Shown here: piece after piece, positions 1 to 10,189 of the stretch
How the letters are laid out: each line of letters starts with the position of its first letter
Numbering within the stretch: the stretch's first letter is position 1
Origin: Harmothoe impar
Taxonomy: Eukaryota; Annelida; Polychaeta; Phyllodocida; Polynoidae
DNA: 64,000 bases
NCBI GenBank assembly: GCA_947462335.1
Contig: OX381721.1
Span: 8,494,001 to 8,558,000 of the forward strand
Direction: 5' to 3'
Notes under the pieces: generated by a model
Told to the model about the DNA's origin: nothing
Seen by the model: the letters and a program-made list of their open reading frames with translations, nothing else
Databases searched by the model: none
Made by a program: the position numbers and the translations under genes

Positions 1-1504
1 GTTCTCCTCAGCCTTCGACTTTTTGTGTATAAGGAGGGATTAAATTAAATCTAAGGTCAAGTCTATAGGGTGGAGCGCATGGGATACCTTTTAAACTACT
101 CCTCCCCTCTGCATTAAAGTCTGACTCTTCTTCTGAATATGAATGCGATTTATCCCAGACAAGCGTAGGGTGGATACAGGGTATCCTTTTCAAATTACTG
201 TACAGACAGAATTATGGCATGTTTCTCCAATGTGACAATCTCCATCAAGGGGCAGTCACTTTTATTATTCGTCCAGTTCAAGCCTGCGAGGAAGCGAATG
301 CCAGTGTCTTTAGAGATAAAGGTTACTTAAGGACTAGTCACGGTTGGTCTAACTTCTCAATATATTATATCCTTTCTATATCTCTTATTAGTTAGTCTAT
401 ACGGGTAGTAATCATACTGTTAGAATAATGAATGTAATAAACGATAAAAATGATACCTTTTAAATCATTGTGAAATGCCATTATTCATTTCGGACATTAC
501 AAAGTTGTTTCCTCATGTTTCCATATTCTGCATCCCGAGCATACCTAGTCCTTTGACATATTACCTTCCCCCACGTGTCCAGGTGTAAACCAGGTGTTGT
601 TTTTCCCGTCGGCTGCTATCCCCCATTGGTTTCCACCCTCCATGCTGGTCTAAGCCCATCCCACCTTTCATCCCTACATACCCCTAGTACATAGGCCTGG
701 GCCTCCCATGTCTGCTCTACTATCATAGCTCCTTATTCATAACAATAAATATGCTGTCAGACACAGGGTGCATCTTTGAAAATTGGGGAGAGATTTATGA
801 TAGGTGAACAAGAGAGGGGTATAGGAAAACTAATTACGCATGGTCACATGGTATCCTTTTAATAAATGCATATTATAATCGAAATAATTATGACATTGCA
901 CCTATGGGATGATAACCTTTATAAATAAACAGTTAGTTACACATGGAAACTGCATTGTAACTGTTCCCATTCCATACATGGGTTTTTCAGTTCTTGTTTG
1001 CTTTCTTTTCAACTGGGACTCACCACCTGAATGTGTACCATATCTTATCAGAGAACGCACCACAGATAACATAAACTGTATACTTGATGAAACAATTCAT
1101 TACTCTCACATTATACTCAATAAATCAAAATACATAATGATGTTCTTTTCATCCATTATACATGCATATAACTAGTCACAGTATACCCCCTCCACACCCT
1201 ACGCCCATCTTTCCATGTCTATATTTAATCATTACCATATTTTTGACAAACAACCATTAGACACACCAACAATGAACTCCCATTTCCATTCATAATGGCC
1301 CCCATCATATGGATCATAGCCTTTCTCTACCAGAATGAGTGATGACGTCTAATAGGCCAACAACGCTCACAATGTCACACCAACTAATTAAATACAAATT
1401 AAGCAATTGTAAGTCAATTAAATCCCGCCTGGTGCACCGCTATGACTGTCAGTGTGGACTGTAATGGGGATAGGTTAAAACTGCCACCAGGTGGGGTGTA
1501 GGGA
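1..1504. other. gene-free left flank
   Basis: I see no supported gene here. A minus-strand open frame at 8-193 reads into the left edge and stops at 8-10, but it has no recognisable domain and no clear splice sites. The plus-strand frame at 909-1175 is AT-rich and looks like chance. Confidence 0.4.
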
Positions 1505-1610
1505 AATATATAGAGTACCTTGGGGGGGGGGGCACCTGCATGCATGCAGAATCATCTGTGGTGGTGGTGATGGTAGTGGTGGTGGTGGTGGTCGGGGGGG
1601 GGGGGCACTG
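1505..1610. repeat. G-rich / GGT simple repeat
   Basis: Two poly-G runs (about 1521-1530 and 1595-1606) flank a GGT/GTG tract at about 1558-1592. On the plus strand this gives several closely spaced G runs that could form G-quadruplexes. No gene overlaps it. Confidence 0.75.
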
Positions 1611-1838
1611 GCTCTTTTATGGTCGGTACAAGCTGCAACACTACAATCTTGTCATTTGACAGGCCCTTGAAAAGGTGCATTACTTTTCAAGTCTCCTATA
1701 TTCTAACAGCTCAGATGACAACCCACGGTTAGAAGCCCTCATCCTTTTAGAATTAGGTTTGTTTGCAATTGTATAGATTTTCGAGGTTATGTATGGAATG
1801 TAAAATATCATTTATGTCTCTATCAACTGTGCCAGCCC

Positions 1839-1841
1839 CTG
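1839..1841. repeat. left target site duplication (CTG)
   Basis: CTG directly before the left inverted repeat, matching CTG at 10187-10189. Its central T makes CCTGG direct at both ends. Confidence 0.8.
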
Positions 1842-2060
1842 GAAGGCGTTTCACCGTATGTTGATATAAAATATAAGATACGGCCGAAAGATGCGGTCAA
1901 GATGCGGACAAAATATCACCAAAGCAAATTTTCCGTTTCTTTTCACCCTCCGCATACCCTCCGTATCTTTTTTTATCAAATTCCAACATACACCCCTGCT
2001 ATGCCGTATGTAGCAGTCAACATGCGGCCCTCCGTATCTTCACCTCCGTATGTTCTTCTT
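1842..2060. repeat. Harbinger left TIR and subterminal motif array
   Basis: The terminal inverted repeat (1842-1859) is followed by repeated CCGTAT/ATACGG and related CCGCAT/ATGCGG words, for example near 1855, 1879, 1959, 2004, 2033 and 2046, in both orientations. Such subterminal repeats are typical transposase or Myb-like protein binding sites; binding here is inferred. The region is also the probable promoter of the accessory gene at 2248. Confidence 0.75.
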
Positions 2061-2247
2061 CTGACCCGCCGCATTTGAATTTGGCGCCATCGACCAGGCT
2101 ACATCCGGGGGAATACCCGGGGATTCCGTATCTGACGTCATACACACGTGACTTGTGGGCGCCGCCATTTGCAATTTCTCAATAGTAAACACCGAGTCGG
2201 GCAAGCGTGCGGAAAGCGATTGTAAGCCACAACAACCACCAAACAAC

Positions 2248-5200
2248 ATGGGGAGAGTCAACAAAAGGGTAAGTAGGACATGTCCTTCCTGTGCCATTAC
2301 ATGCATCAGATCACGTAGATTCCAGCAATGTACTTTGTTGTGCGTGTTATTCTGATTTTAATACATGAACATCGGTGCCAAAGTAGCCGGTCCGTTTTCC
2401 CGCTTTACGTGAAAGCAACTCAGATACTACCGGTACTGCTTCTATACACCCCTTACAACTGTATTATGCCAAAATATATCGCTTATTTCGATACTACTGT
2501 CCCCCTTTGTGTGATACACCATACAACATACCTTACATAGCATTTTCAATGAATTCAGGAGGATGATACTACCTCAGAGGAGGAGGTCAGTGACAGCCAA
2601 CCCCCCACTACCCAAAATGAAGCCGAATCAAAAAAAACAAGGTCTTTCAAGGGCCTTTTAGGCAATCTGGATGCGCTCAGCCTGCTGCTGGGCACAAACA
2701 GAAAATTAACGGGCCAGCCTGCTTTCCCTATATTTCATGTATGTATTATGTCAATGTGAAAAAAAGCACAACACTTATTCTCCAGTTCCATGCTATGTTC
2801 ATATATCAGTCCGTTCTAAAAATTATTTTACATTATTATCATTCAAATACAACTGTGTGATGGGGTATATGTAATGTTTTGCAGCCCCCCCCCAACAAGG
2901 AAGATCCGGAGTTTCAGTCCTCAGAGGAAGAGGAAGAGATCAGTCCGACCGACTTCGAGGGAGATGGGGGCGACCAAGCCATATCCTATATATTGGCTCT
3001 CATCAAAAGGAACCGGGAAAAGAATGCTCGTGGAAAGGGGAAGGCCCCCTCCAGCGAACACCCGTCCAATGGTGGGCCTCATACCACACAGACCAAGAAA
3101 AGGAAGAGAGAGAGTGATGACCCCACCTACATACCTCCTGCACCAGCAACTGTACCACAGGTAAACGTGGAGCAGCCCTTAACCCCCACCCCCAAACGTG
3201 GTAGGGGGGGTAAGGGCCGTGGGAAAGGGCGTGGAAAAACTGTTGTCAACGATTCAGTGGCATCCGGCTCTGCTGTAAATACCTCAAAGGCAGCTCGGGC
3301 CAAAAGTGAGCACTGGAGACCGGACGAACTTGAAGCGCTCATAAAGGGGGCGAACCACCTAAAGCCCGTCTTGAAGGGACGGTTTAAGCATGCCAGCGAT
3401 GGGGTAGCACTGAAGAAGCTGGCATGGGGCGAGCTAGTTGGTGAGTATATTTAAAACATTATTGACATTCCTTTCATATGCACCCCAGCAAAGTGAGCTG
3501 TATACCGTATCATTTCATGTGAATCACTTTATTATGACATGCACCCCAGCTGTTTTACCTGTATACCGTATCATTTTGATTTTGTTGTATCTCTGTCATG
3601 TGTGTACCCTTACCATATTTAGCATAAAGTAAATCCTTTATCCCTGTTCAACGTCACAGTATACTACATGCTATATAAAGGACAGAACAATACATCTACT
3701 TGACATTTCATTATATTCTCCTCCTTCTGCCAGACTATGTGGCAGCGAACGGTGGGCGCGACCGAGATGTTACAAAGTGTCAAAACAAGCTGAAATACTT
3801 CGTGCAGGAGAGCAAGAGGAAGGTACGCATACACATGTGGTTCTTGAAAATTCACACTTTTTTTTTTGTTTTTATTTTACCAGAGGTATTAAAACATATA
3901 TGAATATAGGATGCCAAAAAATATGCCTTTGTCTAAAATTTCCAGTCTCATTATGACCTGTGTTACCTAGCTTCTTACCACACCTTGCTCTAGGTCATTG
4001 TAATCTTATTTATATTTTTTTCTATAGCGTCAACTGATAGATATGAAATACAAGACGGGCAGTGGACAGAGGGACGAGAAAGACCAGCTAAATGAACTGG
4101 AGCAGGCCGCATGCGATTATGCGGGGAAAGAAGTAATCCTAGGTGAGCATTCAGCCAAAGCGCATGATATATCTCCTTCCTGTATACTCCACCTCAAGTG
4201 CCCATATTTAATTTCCTTCCTTTGTACTGCGTATCATTTGAATTGAAGCAATGCCACATACCATATGTAAAACACATAGTACAGGTGAAAACAATACAGT
4301 TTTAATTCAATCTTTTATTTTACTATAGGGATCGAAGGAATGCAGCCTCCCAGTCTAAAAGGGGGCGGGCGGCCCCGGTTCGTTTCCTGTTACGATCCCG
4401 ACCGAGCATCAAAGACTGACTATGCCGGCATGGGTCTGCCCTCTTGCGCACTAGCTGCTATAGCTGATGGGGACATGCTTAAAGACGACGAGGGTGAGAT
4501 ATGTTTGAATCTTTTTACCCAAAAATAATATACCCCACATACATATGTGGATATATATTCCCTTTTTCTTGTTTTACCTGTGTGCTGAAAATAACTCTAA
4601 ATACATTGACATTATATATGATTGTAAAATTCTTTTTGTCTGCAGTATTTTATCCTATTTTTGATTCTGGATATATGACTGTGGAATATATTGTTTTTTT
4701 ATTTATTATACGGTAATAATATGGGTAACAGACACAGCAGATATGTACCTACCTTCCCTTAAGTTAAACCATATAGTACATGTACATGATGCAGCTAATT
4801 CTATTTAACTTACAACATATACCAAGTCAAAACTTATGGTGTATTACATGTATTTTTCTATCCACAGAGGAAGACACGGCCGCTGGGGAGGAAAGTGGAG
4901 AGGAGGAGGAGTACAACGAGGTTCCAGATCCACCGCCCGCTGCCCTGCAAGCTGAGCCGGATGACGTGTCCACTACAGAAGCATGTGACGCCATGTTCGG
5001 GGATGTCAACCAGTCTCCTATTCAACGTATTTCCCGCAGAGACATGTTAGATTTAGTCGCCAGAATAAATGCCAAAACAGCCGATCCGGAAGGCCAATGC
5101 AGCAAAAAGAAAAAAGTATCCAAAACTGAATCCCTTCTTATGTCCTCCGGAAGAAGTAGCGGAGAGTCGCAATTGGCTATGGCACTCAAGACACTGAAGT

Positions 5201-7447
5201 TAAAAGTTTTGCCTCCAAAAACAAATCAGGCAGAGCCTGCAGTGCTTCCCAAACCTGCGGATAAACCTGCTCCAAAACCTCCCTCTAAAACTTCTGCTGC
5301 TGATACTGCTCACTGTACTGCTCACCCTGGTCCAAGCATGCCGAAAAAACCTGAACGTGTTCGGGGGAGGAGACCATCTTTCTCTTCCATTTTGAACGAG
5401 GAGGAGATTGACCTAACTTCTCAACACTCTTCTCCGGGTCCCGTTTCACATGTGGACACGGATGACGCCAACAAGAAGCATTACTCGGAGGAGGAAGTAG
5501 CCGAGCTGATACATTTGGCGCTGAAAGGGAAGTTTGAAACCAGTACCCCTAAACATAAACCCCCCCCCTGCAGAGCCTGTTCTACCAGATCCCATAGAAA
5601 TAGAGGAAGAAGAAATAGAACCTGATTTTGTACCAATGAAAACCCCACATCACACTCCTGCCTTGTCCCGTATACAACGCACCGCATCTGCTAACCGGAA
5701 AGCCCTATTCAAATCTTTTACGGAGGAAAAAGCACAGGAGGATTTCAGTGAAGCTATAAGAAAAGAAATGGAAAAAGTCACATTGGCTTTCAGAGATAAC
5801 CTGAAGACAATGGCGGATGACCAGGCCAACTGCCAGCAGGATATGGCCAGGTGTAACCGGGAAATGAAAGACAGCACCAGAACTGTCGTGATAGCTGTAT
5901 CTGACAATGCGAAGCAAATCGCTGAGGCGATGAAGAAACAACAAGAGCAGCTAGATACCTGGACAGCAGAGTCAGCTGCCAACACTGCGCAGAACAACGA
6001 GGAATTTATTGCCATAACAGACAAACTGTCTGATCATGTTCTTGGCAAACAGGCCGCAATGGTGCAACAACTGAATTTAGTCAGAGGTGCTATTACCAAT
6101 ACGGGTGTCCGTGTTGCGAAAGCAGAGGAAACTATGATGTCAGGCGTAGTGGGTATGGTGGACAGTCTGACCACTCTAGCCAACAGCATTAAGGACTTGA
6201 TGACGGATGTACAGGGCGTGGCAGAGATGCATAAAAAGGAGAGCGAGAGAGCCAACTCTGCTCTTGCTTTGTTGACTAGGAACTTTGAGATCCTCGCGGT
6301 GGCACAGGGGAAGCTAAACCGGGCACATGTAGTGAATTCTGTTATTTCATGTAAGTATGACATATGTTAGTCCTTCGGGAAACAAGCTACCTGCTCCTTT
6401 ACTTACCATATGTTATCCACCTCACTATATGTATCCTCTGGTTTTTATGTACTGCAGAAATCAAGATATTGTGAGGATATTATAAAATGATTTTATCCGT
6501 TTATATGTTTCAAGTACAACTCTAAATACAGAAATATGTGATCGAACAATGTTTTATTATTTTTCACTGGTAATTAAATGTATATGTGTAATTCTTTTCT
6601 CAGTGAACAAGAGCAGCGTGGAGGAACCGGAGGAGGAGGATCAGAACAGAAACCCGTTACCGTCTACTTCAAACATCACAGCCAGTTTGACGCATCCCGA
6701 GCCACCCAAACAGGGAGAGGAGGCGAACTACCTGTGTTCCCCCAAGCCCCAGCTTCATCCAACAAAATGTGTGGTTAACGCTCATGGTAAGCACGCTATA
6801 TACCATATCTTTATTTTCATATTCTTTCTTCCATATGAAAGTATGTATCTACGGTACCGTAAAATGCACAAAATATGTATCACACGTACACATGTATCAA
6901 CACTGTATAAGTCAATACCATATCTTTTTTCCCTTTATATGTTTACACACATATCTGTATGGTAGCAACAAGGGAGAAAATCACAACATTCTTTTCAATT
7001 GTATCTCTCTATAGCCAATGTCTTGAAAGAAGATTGTACTTGTAACAACCGGTCCCACAGTGTATTATACAACAATTTGTTTTCCCCCTTGACATATATA
7101 TCAACAATTGTATGTGAATAAAAAGAGCCAGAATATATTACAGTGTAAAATTTAATGCATCCTTAAATTACATTTACTTAAATTTTTTTCCTTTCTTCAT
7201 AGTCATACAGACGGAGGACGTCAATTCCGACAGTGGACTGCCACACTACCAGGTCCTGAACAAGGATGAGGTAGTGCTGATCCAGGAAGTAGCAGACGAC
7301 GTGGAGCAGAACATGGAACCGGCAGTAACCGACGAAGAACACGTGCAAATGGTTCTAGGTTTAGCATCGGCGGAGGAGAGCGAGAGTGAAGTGACAACAC
7401 TACCCAAAAGATCCACGCGAGTCAAAACCAGGAAAAATCAAAAATGA
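2248..7447 (+). CDS. Harbinger SANT/Myb-like accessory protein (frameshifted copy)
   Basis: Nine exons with consistent phases: 2248-2268, 2559-2738, 2885-3440, 3734-3822, 4028-4142, 4329-4493, 4868-6350, 6604-6786, 7203-7447 (stop TGA). Exons 3-5 encode a SANT/Myb-like trihelix (HWRPDELEALIKG, then DRDVTKCQNKLKYFV, then the RQLIDMKYKTG region). Upstream are acidic, Pro-rich and RGKGRGK-type basic stretches that suit a nuclear DNA-binding protein; exon 7 has a long Lys/Glu/Gln-rich, probably coiled-coil part (about 5690-6330). Within exon 7 the frame shifts at nine Cs, 5560-5568. The summed exons are 3037 nt, one base over a multiple of three, so eight Cs would give about 1011 residues. In this superfamily such proteins take the transposase into the nucleus and to the element ends. 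The start ATG at 2248 follows AACAAC and precedes a strong gtaagt donor after seven codons. Confidence 0.85.
5560..5568 (+). other. C9 homopolymer frameshift in accessory gene
   Basis: The reading frame used by exons 1-6 and early exon 7 ends soon after this tract (stop near 5623), while the +1 frame is open from 5534 to the exon 7 donor at 6351. The tract holds nine Cs; eight would join the frames. Either this copy carries an inactivating slip, or the base count is a sequencing or assembly error. Confidence 0.8.
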
Positions 7448-7562
7448 AAAGCAGCCGGACTGGGTTGAACTGTATATATTTTAACACAACGGGGTTGCAT
7501 GTCATAATACTCCACGGCGCTGTTATACACCGAAATATATTTCACGTTATATTTGTTGGTAC

Positions 7563-7672
7563 AGAATTCATGTATATCAGGTAGTTCATGTTGTAACATA
7601 AGTTGACTGCTTGTCGCAGAATTCATGTATATTAGGTAGTTCATGTTGTGAGATAAGTTCACTGCTTGTCGC
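7563..7672. repeat. 55-bp tandem duplication between convergent genes
   Basis: Two adjacent copies (7563-7617 and 7618-7672) beginning AGAATTCATGTATAT and ending CTGCTTGTCGC, differing at a few positions. The second copy overlaps the last codons and stop of the minus-strand transposase, so the first copy is a duplicate of its C-terminal codons plus 3' untranslated sequence. Confidence 0.88.
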
Positions 7673-9795
7673 GTTTGACAGCCTCCGGGTTGAAGTACCT
7701 GCTGATGTACTCTTTACGCATGTTATTGAAGGGGACGCGTTCTCCCGCTGCCACATTCACGGGTTGCTCCACAGGTGCTTTGTATCCGACGAAGGAATCC
7801 TTGGCGTAGAAGTCCTTCTTGATTGGGAGTCCGGCAATTCTAGCACAGTTGTTCAGTGCTACACATGCCTCTATGATGCGCCCAGCTCGTACGGGTTCGT
7901 GGAAGAGATATCCTCCACTTGTATCGAGACACCTACCGAAAGAGATACATTTTAATGTGACATAGTATTAGGGTTTTATATTGTGAGACATATCAGGTAT
8001 GGTGCTATGTAATTGTATTTTAACATGTCTCTTTTAGTATTAGGTATATATCAGAAGGATCATGGCAGAATGTACAGAGGTACATGTGTTAAATGAATGA
8101 TTACTGGACAGGCTGTTTTGATGTACACATTTGTACAGTGTCATAGTATTATGTGTATCATTAAGAGGAGATAATTTTGGGCATTGTGTTATGTGGTACT
8201 ACCCTAGCCAGGTATGGAGTATTTTTTGATATGATATGCAACATGTTATGTGATATTACCTCCAACGCTGCTTTACGTTTCCGATCACTCGCTCCACCAA
8301 AGATCTGGTCTTACGGTGCCATTTGTTGTAGGCCACATCGTCTGCAGTGTACTCTACTTTGGTCGGAGTAAGCAGGTAGTCTGTCAATACGTATCTGTAG
8401 TAGAACAAAGTGTGTGATATATTTCTGTATGATATGGACAAATGAGTGAGAGAAACAACATGTATATTTTTGATAAAAGTTTTTGTCTTAGGACAAAGTA
8501 TTACTGTGCTATGCCAAACTCAGGTCATACAAAATATATATTTATTTTTTGGTTTTTAGTTGTACTGTAAGGAATAACTATTAATCTGCTATGCCAAAGT
8601 CAGGGCACAGGAAAATTAAATTATTTTACTTACCCAGAATCTCCCAACAGGAAGAACCCTTTAAAGTCATTCCTCTCCCCCAGGAACTTTATTTCACTTC
8701 CGTTCATAATGTAAATGTCATTCTGGGAGCCTGGGTATGACGCGTCCACATGACGTACGATCCCGTCCAGATCACATATGATCTGCAAAATATAACATTC
8801 CTTTTTTGGGTTACATGTGTGTGAAATATTTTTATTTTTACCCTTTCAAAGGTACATATAGAATCTAAGTCAACTGTTACATAGCGATAAGATTGTGCTC
8901 TACTATTTTTTCAAATAGGGACAACATATGTTATGCATGCAAAGTTTCATGTTTTTTGTGTACTTTGATTTTACTCACCATGGCGTTTATACTATAATAG
9001 CCTTTGTAGCAGTAGTATTGGTTTTCGTCACGGGTATAACCCCTAGGGCAGGCTATTGGTATGTGAGTACCGTCAACTAGTCCAAACAGTTTGGGTTTCT
9101 TCATTTTCTTGTACCAACGATACGCCAGGTTAGCTTTCTCGTTCGTGCTGTCTGGCCAGCTGACATATCGGGCAAGGTTGTGATGAAAGAAGTCAGAAAC
9201 TGACTTGACTGCTCTGCATACGGTACTGCGGGACACACCGTGCACATCCGCTATGTCGGTGTAGTTTGACCCCGTGGCAAAGTAGCGTATAGCTACACAG
9301 AACTGTTTTAAAATAAAAAATCATTTTGTTACACTTTAATTACTGCCTTGTTTTATTTCACTTGGGATAGTATAATACATTCAGTCATATCATATATGAA
9401 GGGAACACAAATCATTTATATGGAAAAAGCATAACAGTATAGATAGCATATTATCAGTGCAGGGCAGAAGCCAAAATCCAACTTAATATAAATGGAGAAA
9501 AAAAAAACAATATAGGAAGAAGGGAAGACATATAGCCATAGTGGGGTGAAGGGGTGGTACATACCTTTATCCTATGTGGTACAGCATGTTTGCCCCGTAA
9601 CAACTTGTCCTCTAGGCTGTCCACATAGTCTTTTATCAGGCATTTGGTGATTGCCTTCGTAAGGCGGTATCGCTGAAGGAATTTCTTCTCCCCATACTTG
9701 ATGAAGGGATCCACCCGCTGGTAATACTCTCTTTGAGTCTGAAGCACATAGCCTATTCTGGGACCCATCTTGGCTCTATCCAAATAGTGCGCCAA
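7659..9795 (-). CDS. Harbinger DDE transposase (DDE_Tnp_4 type)
   Basis: Five exons read right to left: 9795-9565, 9302-8979, 8782-8634, 8394-8260, 7932-7659. All splice sites are GT..AG and all phases agree; the sum is 1113 nt, or 370 residues plus a TGA stop, the usual size for Harbinger transposases. Exon 2 has a helix-turn-helix-like stretch (NYTDIADVHGVSRSTVCRAV) and LFGLVDGTHIPI with the first catalytic Asp. Exon 3 has VRHVDASYPGSQND with the second Asp, and LLGDSG. Exon 4 gives GYVLTDYLLTP and RSLVERVIGNVKQRW with the catalytic Glu. It should cut and paste the element, helped by the SANT-like protein encoded opposite. The ATG at 9795 is the first in frame of exon 1. No disabling change is visible. 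Confidence 0.95.
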
Positions 9796-9869
9796 AATAT
9801 ATCGGGGTCAAGGGTCAATGGTCAACTGCCAAGGTGAAGGTCGCTGAATTTGGCCAATACATATAGTGC

Positions 9870-10186
9870 AGAATTGACATACGGCCGACTATACACACAT
9901 ACGGCCCTAAAAAACAGGGTATATGTGCATAATTTGACATAGCACCCCCCCCCCCTACCCCTCCGTATATCTTGTAGTAAATACGCCAAAGATGCGGAAT
10001 TTTTGTGCTCCGTATGTTGAGCTGAAACGCAATTATCGCCGTATGTGAATACGGAGGGCCGTATGTACATACGGCCTCCGTATGTTTTTCCGTAAGATGC
10101 GGACATGTTGAGCTGAAACGCAAAAATGAACTGAAACGCAAAAAAACGACATACGGACCCTCCGTATGATACGGTGAAACGGCTTC
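9870..10186. repeat. Harbinger right TIR and subterminal motif array
   Basis: The terminal repeat (10169-10186) mirrors the left end. Inside it CATACGG/CCGTATG words recur in both orientations near 9879, 9900, 9963, 10010, 10040, 10052, 10060, 10069, 10078, 10150 and 10162, denser than at the left end. The region lies just upstream of the transposase start (9795), so it may act both as promoter and as protein-binding region. Confidence 0.8.
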
Positions 10187-10189
10187 CTG

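Larger units (their letters stand above)
1842..10186. mobile_element. autonomous PIF/Harbinger DNA transposon
   Basis: Complete element of about 8.3 kb. The left end starts GAAGGCGTTTCACCGTAT; the reverse complement of the right end starts GAAGCCGTTTCACCGTAT, one mismatch in 18. The element is flanked by the direct repeat CTG at 1839-1841 and 10187-10189. Three-base CWG or TWA duplications are known for PIF/Harbinger. Because the ends extend into CCTGG on both sides, the duplication could also be read as five bases, CCTGG. Inside are the two genes this superfamily carries: a SANT/Myb-like protein (+) and a DDE transposase (-), convergent, with stops about 210 bp apart. Well matched ends and an intact transposase suggest a fairly recent insertion. 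Confidence 0.93.

Noticed and set aside
2040..2306. Minus-strand open frame across the Harbinger left end
   Set aside because: It overlaps the terminal motif array and first exon of the accessory gene on the other strand and has no domain.
5650..6363. Minus-strand open frames opposite the coiled-coil exon
   Set aside because: They are antisense to exon 7, which has correct splice phases and a coiled-coil composition; the antisense frames are Ser/Cys-rich reflections of it.
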